Positions 43,078 to 52,088 of a stretch of 64,000 nucleotides of DNA are shown piece by piece. Under the pieces are notes generated by a model that did no database searches, was not told where the DNA came from, and worked only from the letters and a program-made list of their open reading frames with translations. The stretch comes from Xanthobacteraceae bacterium (GTDB taxonomy: Bacteria > Pseudomonadota > Alphaproteobacteria > Rhizobiales > Xanthobacteraceae), in contig JAQGJU010000145.1 in NCBI GenBank assembly GCA_028290465.1, positions 50,592-114,591 of the forward strand. Reading direction: 5' to 3'. Within the stretch, counting starts at the first letter, position 1. Each line of letters begins with the position of its first letter. The translations under genes were made by a program, and so were the position numbers.

Positions 43078-43899
43078 CTAAGGAATCTCGAAATGAATGT
43101 GGTCGTCGTGCCGCGCTGCTTGGCAGCCCTGGAAACGAACTTTACCGCCGGTAGCATTCAGCCGATCCGCCAAATGAGGCTCGATGAAAATCCGCGATAC
43201 CTGCGGATGGTTCTTCAGCCATTGCAGCATCCAGCCCGTTCGCTCTTCGTCGACCTGCCAGACCGCTGGCTTCGGCTGAAAGACGCCGAAGTCCCAGCGT
43301 AACGGCGTCCAACGCCCGGCGCAGGGTGTTGGGTCGCCCGGACGCGGCGGCTCATAGACAAAATAGCCGAGCCTGGACGGTGAGCCATGGGAGATCGCGG
43401 TGTCGGGCGTTCGGTAAAAGAACGCGATGTCGAGTTTTTTGCCATCGCGGTGGCTGAGATGGGGCAGCAGCGGGAACCCGTCGGCGAACGGAAAGTTTCC
43501 TTCCAGTGCCGTGACCTGACTTCCCGGAAAGCGTTTTCCGGCCTCGACGCCCAAACCCATGATCAAGTCGCGGAGCTCAGGCCGCACGTAGCTTCTGTTC
43601 AGCACGCAGGTGAGTTGGCTGGCGGCCACCACGGGGTTCGATCCGCTCGTCTCACAAGGCAGGCGAACGCGTCCCATCGCGGCCGCCAGCGGCGGCACCA
43701 CGAAAAACGTCATCGCCAGATAAAGCGGCGCCGCGATCACAAGCGCGATGACGCTCTGCACATAAAACGCCGGGCGCCGCGCAGAAATCACCGTCGCGAG
43801 GGCAAGACCCATCAAATAAGCGATGCCGCCGATCTGCGTCACGAGGGTCAAACAGACAAACAGGACAGCATGGGGCACGAGCCGGAGCATACGCCGCAT
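43078..43899 (-). CDS. Membrane-anchored LAS-type (MepA-like) peptidase
   Basis: Protein of 273 residues. Two or three N-terminal hydrophobic segments (about 8-72) are followed by a periplasmic domain. LSHRDGKKLDIAF (near 150) and HDDHIHFEIP at the C terminus match the two zinc-binding motifs of LAS metallopeptidases (MepA, VanX, D-Ala-D-Ala endopeptidases). Cys pairs in the domain may form disulfides. It probably cleaves peptidoglycan cross-links. The gene is followed directly by the AEC transporter. Confidence 0.72.
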   Translation of the reverse strand: MRRMLRLVPHAVLFVCLTLVTQIGGIAYLMGLALATVISARRPAFYVQSVIALVIAAPLYLAMTFFVVPPLAAAMGRVRLPCETSGSNPVVAASQLTCVLNRSYVRPELRDLIMGLGVEAGKRFPGSQVTALEGNFPFADGFPLLPHLSHRDGKKLDIAFFYRTPDTAISHGSPSRLGYFVYEPPRPGDPTPCAGRWTPLRWDFGVFQPKPAVWQVDEERTGWMLQWLKNHPQVSRIFIEPHLADRLNATGGKVRFQGCQAARHDDHIHFEIP

Positions 43900-43905
43900 A
43901 TCTGT

Positions 43906-44394
43906 TCACCGGACTGGAATGGGAGGCATATTCATCAAGCGGTCCAGCGCGCCCTGCAGGATGAACGCGGCGGCATGCTGGTCGATCACCTTGGCGCGCC
44001 GGGCGCGGCTCATGTCGGTCGCGATCAGGTCGCGCTCGACGGCAGCGGTCGACAGCCGCTCGTCCCACAGCGCGATCGGCAGGTCGGTGAGCTTGGCGAA
44101 ATTGCGGGCGAAGGCGCGGGTCGACTGCGCGCGCGGACCTTCCGAGCCGTCCATGTTGATCGGCAGGCCGAGTACGAAGCCGATCGCGCGGCGCTCGGCC
44201 GCCAGCGCCAGCACGCGCTTGGCGTCGGCCGTGAACGCGGTGCGGGCCACGGTCTCGACGACGGAGGCGAGGCGCCGGTCGGGATCGCTGGCAGCTACGC
44301 CTATCGTCTTGGTGCCGAGATCGAGGCCGATCAGCGCGCCGCGTGCCGGCAGCAGCGGATGAACTTCGATGAGCGGCAGCACGGTTGCGGTCAC
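43906..44394 (-). CDS. ruvX: Holliday junction resolvase RuvX/YqgF (16S pre-rRNA nuclease)
   Basis: Protein of 162 residues with an RNase H-like fold. ALIGLDLGTKTIGVAASDP carries the first catalytic Asp, GLPINMDGSEGPRAQ lies near 78, and DERLSTAAVERDL near 107. Start GTG 44394 is chosen because VLPLIE is the usual N terminus of the family in relatives; upstream codons are unlike it. It acts in maturation of 16S rRNA 5' ends and perhaps in recombination. Divergent from the CPBP gene. Confidence 0.9.
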   Translation of the reverse strand: MTATVLPLIEVHPLLPARGALIGLDLGTKTIGVAASDPDRRLASVVETVARTAFTADAKRVLALAAERRAIGFVLGLPINMDGSEGPRAQSTRAFARNFAKLTDLPIALWDERLSTAAVERDLIATDMSRARRAKVIDQHAAAFILQGALDRLMNMPPIPVR

Positions 44395-44491
44395 ATGGGG
44401 GCCTTTTTGCAGGAAGGTTTCATTTAGCACGATCGATGTCTGCGTCTGGCGCACCCGTGCACCGGCGCGATGGCTCTTGTAAGATAGCGCG

Positions 44492-45301
44492 GTGATTCCG
44501 TCTCCCCCCAGTCCAACAGAGCTTGCCGAACCGCCGGCCGTACCGGTATCGCCCGTGCTTGAAGCCAAGCCCGCTCGCGCGCCGCGCTGGGGTTTCTGGG
44601 GCACGACGGCGTGGGCCATCCTTCTGATGCTGGCCTTCATTTTGGGCCAGACCGCGGTCGCGATCGGCCTGATGATATGGCAGGGCGGTGGCACCGATCT
44701 CTCGGGCGCCGAAAAGCTGCTGATGCGCGGCGACATGCTGGCGCTGGCAGCTTTCGGCACCTTGCCGGGATGTTTCCTGGTGATCTGGGGTGCGGTACGG
44801 CTCGCACGGCGTTCGCTGACGGAATATCTGGCCTTGGTGCCGCCGAACCGGCGCGATCTCCTGATCGGCCTGGCCGCCACCGCGAGTTTTGCGGTCGTGG
44901 TCGATATCGTGACGCATTTGAGCGGTCGGAATATCGTGCCGCCGGCCGTCGTCGATATGTATGTGACGTCGCGCGACAGCGGCACGTTGATCTATTTGCT
45001 GCTGGGCATCGTGATCGCGGCGCCGCTGACCGAAGAGCTGATTTTTCGCGGCTTCCTGTTTCGCGGCTGGTCGCAGACCCGTTTCGGTGCCGTGCTCGCC
45101 ACCTTGCTGACGGCGCCGCTCTGGGCGTCGCTTCACATGCAATACGATTGGTTCTTCATGGGCCACATCGTTGTCATCGGCCTGATGCTGGGCTGGCTGC
45201 GCTGGCGCAGCGGATCGCTGCTGCTGACCATGGGCCTGCACGCGCTGCTCAACGCCTGGGCGATGCTCGAAACTGCCGTGATCATCGAGTGGATTAAATA
45301 A
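44492..45301 (+). CDS. CPBP family intramembrane metalloprotease
   Basis: Membrane protein of 269 residues. The three CPBP (Abi/Rce1-like) motifs are present: EELIFRG near 180, LWASLHMQYD near 213 and GLHALLNAW near 248. A Pro-rich cytoplasmic N terminus precedes the first helix. Start GTG 44492. The substrate is unknown; in relatives it also lies beside ruvX. Confidence 0.88.
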   Translation: MIPSPPSPTELAEPPAVPVSPVLEAKPARAPRWGFWGTTAWAILLMLAFILGQTAVAIGLMIWQGGGTDLSGAEKLLMRGDMLALAAFGTLPGCFLVIWGAVRLARRSLTEYLALVPPNRRDLLIGLAATASFAVVVDIVTHLSGRNIVPPAVVDMYVTSRDSGTLIYLLLGIVIAAPLTEELIFRGFLFRGWSQTRFGAVLATLLTAPLWASLHMQYDWFFMGHIVVIGLMLGWLRWRSGSLLLTMGLHALLNAWAMLETAVIIEWIK

Positions 45302-46180
45302 CTACGCCTTTGTAAGACGTATCCGATTGCCGAACGGATCGACCGTTTCGGCACCGTGCGCGGTTTTTTCAAGCGGCGCGCCGGCCTTTTGCAGACGCGC
45401 ACGCAGCGCACCGCTTGCGGCATCGTCTGCCGCTTCCAGCGCGAACCAGTTGAGGCCGGCGCGGTCCGGATCGCGCACGCCGGCGCCGTTCGAGCGCCAA
45501 ATGTTCGTGCCGACGTGATGGTGATAGCGGCCCGATGACATGAAGGCAGCGCCGTCGCGCGCCCGCGTCACGTCGAGGCCGATCGCCCCCGTGTAAAAGG
45601 CCTGCGCCTTGGCGAGATCGCCGACCCGCAGATGGATATGGCCGATGCGCAGTCCGCCGGGCGCCGCCTCATAGGTCGCGGTCGGCTCGACCTCTTGCAC
45701 GATGTCTTCGACGTCGAGCGCCACGGTGGGCATATTCACGCTGCCGTCCTTCCACGACCATTTCTCCGGCGGGCGATCGGCATAGACCTCGACGCCGTTG
45801 CCCTCGGGATCGTCCAGATAGAACGCTTCGCTGACGCCGTGATCGGACGCGCCGCTGACCGGCGTCCGGTCGCGCGAGATATGCAGAATCCAGCGCGCCA
45901 GATCGGCCCGCGTCGGCATCAGGAAGGCGGTGTGAAACAGTCCGGCCTCGCGGGCATCGTCCGGCTTGGCGTCCGGCCGGTGCTCCAGTTCCAGAAACGG
46001 CACGCCGCCGGCGCCGAGCTTCACGCCATTCGGCGTGCGGCCGATTTCCGTCAGGCCGAGCAGTTGCTTGTAATAGGTCGCGACCTGGTCGAGGTCGCGC
46101 ACGATCAGGCTGACGGCGCCGATCCGCAGCGGGGTGCGGTTGGCGAAAGTGGGCAGGGTGGAGGGGTTGGGTGCGTCCAT
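45302..46180 (-). CDS. Two-domain VOC family protein (catechol 2,3-dioxygenase-like)
   Basis: Protein of 292 residues with two vicinal-oxygen-chelate domains, about 20-130 and 150-290. It resembles CatE-type ring-cleavage enzymes. Likely metal ligands are the His in GLFHTAFLMP, the His in GHIHLRVGDL, and YHHHVGTNIW, with FGNRIRLTK at the end. Last gene of a minus-strand unit after the FAD monooxygenase and deacetylase. It is probably an extradiol-type step in heterocycle or aromatic breakdown. Confidence 0.82.
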   Translation of the reverse strand: MDAPNPSTLPTFANRTPLRIGAVSLIVRDLDQVATYYKQLLGLTEIGRTPNGVKLGAGGVPFLELEHRPDAKPDDAREAGLFHTAFLMPTRADLARWILHISRDRTPVSGASDHGVSEAFYLDDPEGNGVEVYADRPPEKWSWKDGSVNMPTVALDVEDIVQEVEPTATYEAAPGGLRIGHIHLRVGDLAKAQAFYTGAIGLDVTRARDGAAFMSSGRYHHHVGTNIWRSNGAGVRDPDRAGLNWFALEAADDAASGALRARLQKAGAPLEKTAHGAETVDPFGNRIRLTKA

Positions 46181-46270
46181 TCCGTCTATATGGATGGGCT
46201 CTTGGGCTGGGACAATGGCCAAGCCAGGCGCAAGATCACGCCCGCGCGAGGCGCGGCAACGCGGACGCGG

Positions 46271-47200
46271 TCATGCCGGGCGCTCCGCCGGAAAGTGCTC
46301 GCGCCAGTGCCGCGCGATATCGATTCCCCGGCAGAACCACACGCCGTCGGTGCGGCGCATATGCTCCAGGAGTCGGACGAGTCCGACGGCGCGCGCCGGC
46401 CGTCCGATCAACCGGTCGTGCAGGCCGATCGACAGCAGCTTCGGCGAACCGGCACGGCCTTCGTCGACCAGGAGATCGAAGGCGTCGCGCATGTAGCTGA
46501 AGAAGTCGTCCGCCGTCGAGAATCCAGAATTCTCATTGAACCGGTTGTCATTGGTTTCGAACGAGTAGGGGATCACCAGATGCGATCCGTCCGGCCCGGA
46601 TACCCAATACGGCAATTCGTCCGCGAGTGAATCGCGATCGTACAAGAAGCCGCCTTGCTCCAAATGGAGACGGCGCGTGTTGGTACCGGGGCGGCCGGTC
46701 ATCCAACCCAAGGGGCGCTCGCCCGCCAGCTTGGTCAGACTTTCGACCGTGCGACGGATGTGTTCGCGCTCGACGTCTTCGGGGACTTCGCCATAGTCGA
46801 TCCAGCGGTAGCCATGGCTGACGATCTCATGACCGCGTGCGAGAAACGCCTGCGCCAGCGCAGGGTGCTGCTCCAAGGCGCGCACGACGGCCAGCACGCT
46901 GACCTGCACGTCATACTTCGCGAAGATGTCCAGAACGCGCCAGATGCCGCGACGGCTGCCATATTCGAAGACGGATTCGACCAACGGGTCGCTGCGGCCG
47001 GGCTTCTCGGGCACGCAGATGTCGTTGAGCATGCCCTCCGAACCATCGTCGCCATTGGCGAGGGTCCGTTCGCCGCCGCCCTCGAAGTTCAGATTGAAAT
47101 TGACCGCGATGACGGCGCCGTTCGGCCAGCGCGGATCCGGCAGATGCTCGCCATAGCCGACGAAATCGCGGCCGGAGCCGTTGTCTTGCCTATCGGCCAT
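46271..47200 (-). CDS. Polysaccharide deacetylase family protein (PuuE allantoinase-like)
   Basis: Protein of 309 residues with the NodB-type barrel of the PuuE subgroup: VNFNLNFEGGGE near 33, GHEIVSHGYRWIDYGE near 122 and TGRPGTNTRRL near 168. PuuE-type enzymes hydrolyse allantoin or other cyclic amides rather than polysaccharides. Its place between a FAD monooxygenase and a VOC protein suggests ring opening of an N-heterocycle (inference). GGAG precedes ATG 47200. Confidence 0.85.
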   Translation of the reverse strand: MADRQDNGSGRDFVGYGEHLPDPRWPNGAVIAVNFNLNFEGGGERTLANGDDGSEGMLNDICVPEKPGRSDPLVESVFEYGSRRGIWRVLDIFAKYDVQVSVLAVVRALEQHPALAQAFLARGHEIVSHGYRWIDYGEVPEDVEREHIRRTVESLTKLAGERPLGWMTGRPGTNTRRLHLEQGGFLYDRDSLADELPYWVSGPDGSHLVIPYSFETNDNRFNENSGFSTADDFFSYMRDAFDLLVDEGRAGSPKLLSIGLHDRLIGRPARAVGLVRLLEHMRRTDGVWFCRGIDIARHWREHFPAERPA

Positions 47201-47222
47201 GCGTCATTCTCCGTGACGGCCT

Positions 47223-48353
47223 TCACGCCGCCCGTTTCAGGTCTTCCGCGAACGGGTCGTAGCCAAAGAACCAGCCGGTGTCGGTCGGATGCTTCAGCCA
47301 GGAATTTTCCTCGGAGATGCGCTGGATCTCGCCGACCCGGGGGATGCGAATGCGTTCATAGGCCGCGAACGCCCGTTGCGGCGTGTCATACGCGGCGAGG
47401 GCGAGCGACAGGATCGCGGCATCTTCGATCGCCATGGATCCGCCGGCGGCCATGAACGGCCGCACGGCATGACAGGCATCGCCGAGCAGGACGACAGCGT
47501 CCTGGCTCCAGGTGTCGTTGCGCGCGATATCGCAGATCGGAAGAATCTGCACCTCCTCGGCGGCCTCGATCAGGCCGGTCAGATCCGGATGAAAACTGGC
47601 GAACGCGTCCAGGAACTGGTCATGGGTCCACAGCGAAGGCTCGCTGTCGGCGGTCCAGTTGGGATCCGGGGTGGCGCCCATGACGTAGATCTCGTCGCGG
47701 CGCGAGGTCATGTAGTAGGCGAGGGCGTGCCGGTCGGGGCCCCACCATTTCGTGCAGTCGCGCATGAACATGCCGTTGGCGCGCGACGCCGGAAACACCG
47801 CCCGTTGCGCGATGCGGCCGGTGTAGCGCAACTCCCGGCGGCCAAACACGGCATCGCGCAGCGACGAGCGGATGCCGTCCGCGCCGACGACTATGTCGGC
47901 CTCCTCGGTGTGGCCATTGGCGAAGACGAGCCGTACGGCGGTGCCGGCCGGCTCCACGCCGGTGAGCGCATGCTCGAAACGGATCGTGCCGTCCGGAAGA
48001 GCCGACCTCAATACGTCATGAAGATCGGCGCGATGGATGTTGACAAAGGGGCCGCCAAACTCCGCTTCTGTCTCGGCGTCGAACCGCAGTTCGTTGAGGA
48101 CCTCGCCGGTGTCCCATTTGCGACTGACGAAGGCGTCCGGCTTGATGCCGCTGGCCACATAGGGCGCTTCAATGCCGATGCGCCGCATCACCCGCGCAAT
48201 GCTGGCGCCGAGAACGATGCCGGCGCCAATGCGGTGGAACTGGGAAGCCTGCTCGAACACCGTGACGCGATAGCCCTGCCGTTGCAGCAGGCCGGCCAGG
48301 CATAAGCCGCCGAGGCCGGCGCCGACGATCGCAATTCTCGCTTCTCGATCCAT
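47223..48353 (-). CDS. FAD-dependent aromatic-ring monooxygenase (NicC-like)
   Basis: Protein of 376 residues of the p-hydroxybenzoate hydroxylase class. It has the Rossmann GAGLGGLCLAGLLQRQG (11-27), DIVVGADGIRSSLRD (near 155) and VLLGDACHAVRPFMAAGG (near 285). Length and motifs resemble 6-hydroxynicotinate 3-monooxygenase and salicylate hydroxylase. It uses NAD(P)H and oxygen to hydroxylate a ring. First gene of the unit with the PuuE-like and VOC genes (22 and 90 bases between them). Confidence 0.87.
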   Translation of the reverse strand: MDREARIAIVGAGLGGLCLAGLLQRQGYRVTVFEQASQFHRIGAGIVLGASIARVMRRIGIEAPYVASGIKPDAFVSRKWDTGEVLNELRFDAETEAEFGGPFVNIHRADLHDVLRSALPDGTIRFEHALTGVEPAGTAVRLVFANGHTEEADIVVGADGIRSSLRDAVFGRRELRYTGRIAQRAVFPASRANGMFMRDCTKWWGPDRHALAYYMTSRRDEIYVMGATPDPNWTADSEPSLWTHDQFLDAFASFHPDLTGLIEAAEEVQILPICDIARNDTWSQDAVVLLGDACHAVRPFMAAGGSMAIEDAAILSLALAAYDTPQRAFAAYERIRIPRVGEIQRISEENSWLKHPTDTGWFFGYDPFAEDLKRAA

Positions 48354-48377
48354 TAAATTCTCGCCGCTGCTTGATTA

Positions 48378-48389
48378 TTCTATATAGAA
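48378..48389. promoter_or_regulatory. Candidate operator TTCTATATAGAA
   Basis: A perfect 12-base palindrome lies 25 bases upstream of the FAD monooxygenase start, in the divergent region shared with the binding-protein gene. It resembles a dimeric repressor site; the regulator is unknown, and the MarR protein at 52422 is one candidate. Confidence 0.5.
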
Positions 48390-48580
48390 CGATATGCCGG
48401 CTTCAAGGGCTAATTCGATGGGGTCGAAAGCTCTTTCGGTGGCGATTATGCCGTCCGAAAACGAAATAGTGCCCTTTCCGGCGCACATTTGGCCGCTGGG
48501 TTGGTGGTTTGCGTTCCCGATCAGGGCAACTAAAGTCGATTTGTTCGGTAGCGAATAGCGGCGACCTCAAGGGTGTGCGA

Positions 48581-49525
48581 ATGATCAAAGCAAGGCTCGG
48601 TGTCCCCGATCTCGTGTCCAACTCGTACTTTCCGGCCATCGCGGCCGTCGAACTGGGCTTCTTCAAGCGTGAAGGCGTCGACGCTGAAATCGACCTGATC
48701 TATCCCAGCAATCGCACGTTCGAGTGTTTGCGAAATCGCAGGGTGGATTTTGTCGCGGCGCCTGCGCATTCGGTGCTGGCAGCTTTCCCGAACTGGAAGG
48801 GAGCGAAGCTGATCGCGTCTGTCGGGCAGGGGACATATTGGCTGCTCATCATGAACCGGAAACTTGGCATTGCGCCGGGTGATCTTGATGCTCTTAAGGG
48901 GCTTCGCATCGGCGCCGCGCCCTTTGTCGAGCTTTCGTTTCGTCAGCTTCTGATCGATGAAGGTTACGTGCTGGAGCGCGACAACATCCAGATCGTCGAG
49001 GTCCCGGGCGCCAAGGAGCCCGGCGTCTCGTTCGGGATCGCGGCGGCGCAAGCCCTTGAGGCGGACAAGCTGGATGGATTCTGGGCAAATGGCCTCGGCG
49101 CCGAGACCGCAATACGCGCCGGCGTCGGCAGTGTCGTTCTGGATGTTCGGCGAGGGTTGGGACCCGCAGCGGCGTTCGATTACACGTTTCCGGCGCTTGT
49201 CACCAGCGAAGCCGCGCTGGCGGCCGACCCTGAACTGATCGCCGCCGGTGTGCGCGCGATCACGGCGGCGCAAGCCGCGCTGCGTGCCGACGTCCGTCTG
49301 GCCACCAAAGTCGGTGAGGCGCTGTTTCCGGCAGCTGAGGCCGCCATGATCGCGGACGTGATCCAGCGCGATCTGCCGTATTACGCACCGCATATCTCGG
49401 AGAAGTCCTTCGCAGGCCTCAATCGCTTCGCGGCCGGCTTTGGCCTTTTGACCGCGCCGGCCAAATACGAAGATGTCGTGACGAGCGAGTTCCGGCCGAT
49501 CTGGGACGAGGTATCGGCGCCTTAA
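48581..49525 (+). CDS. NMT1/NitT-type substrate-binding protein without signal peptide
   Basis: Protein of 314 residues with the NMT1/THI5-like fold: LGVPDLVSNSYFPAIAAVEL, FFKREGVDAEIDLIYP and RRVDFVAAPAHSVLA. It starts MIKARLGVPD with no hydrophobic leader. The frame is open upstream to 48509 but adds no signal peptide either. It is either cytoplasmic, an enzyme-like member of the fold, or misassigned at its start. Divergent from the FAD monooxygenase. Confidence 0.78.
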   Translation: MIKARLGVPDLVSNSYFPAIAAVELGFFKREGVDAEIDLIYPSNRTFECLRNRRVDFVAAPAHSVLAAFPNWKGAKLIASVGQGTYWLLIMNRKLGIAPGDLDALKGLRIGAAPFVELSFRQLLIDEGYVLERDNIQIVEVPGAKEPGVSFGIAAAQALEADKLDGFWANGLGAETAIRAGVGSVVLDVRRGLGPAAAFDYTFPALVTSEAALAADPELIAAGVRAITAAQAALRADVRLATKVGEALFPAAEAAMIADVIQRDLPYYAPHISEKSFAGLNRFAAGFGLLTAPAKYEDVVTSEFRPIWDEVSAP

Positions 49526-49534
49526 GACGGATCG

Positions 49535-50287
49535 TCAGGGCGTCCAGGTGACGGCTTTGCGTTCGAGGAATTCCAGCGCGTAGAACAGCAGGATGCTGAT
49601 AATCGTCAGCGCGATAATCGCTGCGAACGCCAGCGGCGTCTGCGACTGCGACGTCGACATGAGGATGAGATAGCCCAATCCTTCCTGTGCGGCGACGAAC
49701 TCTCCGATCACCGCGCCGATGACCGCAAAAGTGATGGCAACCTTGCAGCCGGTGAAGAACGCCGGCAGAGCCGCCGGCACCCTCAGGCGCCATAGGATCG
49801 CGCGCTGCGAAGCGCCGAGCGAGCGCATCAGGTCCAGCATCGACTTCGGCACGCTCTCAAATCCGGCCACGACATTGACGAGGACGGGGAAGAAGCACAC
49901 CAGAACCACGATCACGATCTTGGGCCATTCGGTAAAGCCGAACCAAAGCGTCACCAGCGGTGCGAGTGCAACTTTGGGAACCGACTGAAGCGCGAGAATG
50001 GCCGGGTAAAGCAGCTTCCGTCCCCACGCGCTGAAGGCGATCAGGCAGGCCAGAGGCAGCGACAGCGCCAGCGCGAGCAGGAAGCCGAGGATGGTCTCGC
50101 GTGTGGTCACGATCGAATGCGACAAAAGCTCGGGCGCCCACTGCATGGCGGCGGCGGCGATCGTCGTTGGCGCCGGCAGCATCCAGAGCGGAATTTTGAG
50201 CGTGCGCACGAGAACTTCCCAGCCGACCAGGGCCGCGATGTAGACCAGCGGCGTCACGACGCGATTTGCGATCGCAGGGAACGTCAC
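49535..50287 (-). CDS. ABC transporter permease (SsuC/NitT type)
   Basis: Membrane protein of 250 residues with six predicted helices and an EAA loop MRSLGASQRAILWRLRVP near 142. Its start overlaps the ATPase stop (ATGA), so the three transporter genes are translated together. The ligand is probably related to the adjacent ring-degrading genes. Confidence 0.91.
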   Translation of the reverse strand: MTFPAIANRVVTPLVYIAALVGWEVLVRTLKIPLWMLPAPTTIAAAAMQWAPELLSHSIVTTRETILGFLLALALSLPLACLIAFSAWGRKLLYPAILALQSVPKVALAPLVTLWFGFTEWPKIVIVVLVCFFPVLVNVVAGFESVPKSMLDLMRSLGASQRAILWRLRVPAALPAFFTGCKVAITFAVIGAVIGEFVAAQEGLGYLILMSTSQSQTPLAFAAIIALTIISILLFYALEFLERKAVTWTP

Positions 50288-51117
50288 GACACGTCCTGGC
50301 GGCCAAAGATGAGCTGGCGCACTTGCTGTTTGATCTCCTGAAATACGGGGTCCTGCGACGTTCGCATCGTTCGCGGCCGCGGCAGCTTGATCGGGATGTC
50401 CGCCACAATTCTCCCCGGCCGGTGCGACATGACCAGGATGCGATCTCCGAGCAGAATCGCCTCCTCGATGTCATGTGTGATCAGGAACGCGGTGCGGCCC
50501 AACTCGTCCCATAATCGGGAGAGCTCCAGCGACAGCTCTTCGCGCGTCAGCGCGTCGAGGGCGCCAAACGGCTCGTCGAGCAACAGGAAGCGCGGGTTGG
50601 CCAGCATGGCACGGCAGAACGCGGCACGCTGCTTCATGCCGCCGGAAAGCATCTGCGGCTTGTGATGGACGAAGTCCTTCAGGCCGGTCAGCTCTAGCAG
50701 ATACTGCGCGCGCTTTTCCGAAGCCTGCTTCGGCAAGCTCAGGATGTCCGCCGGAAGCAGGACGTTCTGCAGCACCGTCAGCCAGGGAAACAGTACATGG
50801 TCCTGGAAGATGATGCCGACTTCATACGTCGGGCTTTCGAGCGGCGTTCCATAGCGAAGCATCGTTCCGCTGGTCGCCGGATCCAGGCCGGCGATCAGCC
50901 GCAGTAATGTCGACTTCCCGCATCCCGACGGGCCGACCACCGAGACGAAGCTGCCATTGTCGATGACGAGATCGATCGGACCGAGCGCGTCGACCCGCTG
51001 ACCACGGTTGTCATCAAAGACTTTGGTGACCCCTTTCAACGAGAGGACAGGCACTCCGCCTGTCTCCCCTTTTGCTAGATGTGGCCCACTTGCCGCATGG
51101 CCGTCTTGCAGGCTCAT
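50284..51117 (-). CDS. ABC transporter ATP-binding protein (SsuB/NitT type)
   Basis: ATPase of 277 residues: Walker A GPSGCGKSTLL, signature LSGGMKQR, Walker B FLLLDEPFGALDALTRE, switch His in LITHDIEEA. About 25 extra N-terminal residues precede the usual domain. It overlaps the binding-protein gene upstream and the permease gene downstream by 4 bases each. Confidence 0.92.
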   Translation of the reverse strand: MSLQDGHAASGPHLAKGETGGVPVLSLKGVTKVFDDNRGQRVDALGPIDLVIDNGSFVSVVGPSGCGKSTLLRLIAGLDPATSGTMLRYGTPLESPTYEVGIIFQDHVLFPWLTVLQNVLLPADILSLPKQASEKRAQYLLELTGLKDFVHHKPQMLSGGMKQRAAFCRAMLANPRFLLLDEPFGALDALTREELSLELSRLWDELGRTAFLITHDIEEAILLGDRILVMSHRPGRIVADIPIKLPRPRTMRTSQDPVFQEIKQQVRQLIFGRQDVS

Positions 51118-52088
51118 TCAACAAATCCGTCGACGAAGAGGTCCGCGGGCGCCACCGGGTTGTTGAGCTTGAAGTACGTGCTGATTACGTTGACGGTTTC
51201 CTGCACGCGCGCGGGATCGATCTTGCCCATCGGGTAGTCCTTGATGGTCGCCAATTGGGCGACCATCCGCGTCTCGCCTTCGATCACCTGCACGGAAAGC
51301 TGCTTCTGGTGCTTGTTCATGATGACGCCCGCTTCCGCCGGATCGGCGAAGGCCTGCTTCATGCCTTTGATCGTGGCGCGGACAAAGGCGCGCACCATCG
51401 CAGGATTTTCCGCGATGGTCTTCTCGGTGGCGATCAGGCCGTTGCCGTAATAGCTCAGCCCGACATCCTTATAGGCGAGCGCCCTGACGCCTTCGGGCGC
51501 CGTCGCGGCGGCAAGAAGCGGCTCGCCGACCAGGAACTGACCGATGGCGTCCGCGCGCTTCGATGCGAGGATCGAGGGCAGGGCGGCGCTGTCGGCCGCC
51601 ACCCATTTGACTTTGCTTTCGTCGATGCCGGCCGCCTTGGCGTAGGCCGGGAAGATGAGGCGGATGGAGCCCGCCGCCGTCTCGGCCAGTGTCTTGCCCT
51701 CGAGATCTTTCGGCGTCCGGATGCTGCTGCTTTCCAGGACGAACAGGGCCTGCGGCGGCTGCACATAAACGACAGAGACCAGCTTCACTGGCACGCCGTC
51801 ATTGCCGCGGGCAAGAACGAGCGATCCGGCGTCCGCGAAACCGATGGTCGCCGCATTGGCGGCGACTTTCTTGATCGCGTCGCCCGAACCCTGGCCGCGC
51901 AGGATGGTGACGTTCAGTCCCTCGTCTTTGTAGAAGCCTTTTTCGAGGGCGACGTAGAAGTACGAATGCCGGCCATTGAATCCGAAATCGGTAATCAGGC
52001 TGATGTCCGCGGCCGGTGCCTGGGGCACCGCGAGTGTCACGAGGGCGGTGAGTGCACCCATGAACGTGGCAACGCATTTCTTGGTCAT
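51114..52088 (-). CDS. ABC transporter substrate-binding protein (NMT1-like)
   Basis: Protein of 324 residues with a signal peptide (residues about 5-27, ending APAAD) and the NMT1 fold: LEKGFYKDEGLNVTILRGQG and ATIGFADAGSLVLARG. First gene of the transporter operon; AAGGAG lies upstream of ATG 52088. Divergent from the MarR regulator. NMT1-like proteins bind pyrimidines, riboflavin precursors or sulfonates. Confidence 0.91.
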   Translation of the reverse strand: MTKKCVATFMGALTALVTLAVPQAPAADISLITDFGFNGRHSYFYVALEKGFYKDEGLNVTILRGQGSGDAIKKVAANAATIGFADAGSLVLARGNDGVPVKLVSVVYVQPPQALFVLESSSIRTPKDLEGKTLAETAAGSIRLIFPAYAKAAGIDESKVKWVAADSAALPSILASKRADAIGQFLVGEPLLAAATAPEGVRALAYKDVGLSYYGNGLIATEKTIAENPAMVRAFVRATIKGMKQAFADPAEAGVIMNKHQKQLSVQVIEGETRMVAQLATIKDYPMGKIDPARVQETVNVISTYFKLNNPVAPADLFVDGFVE

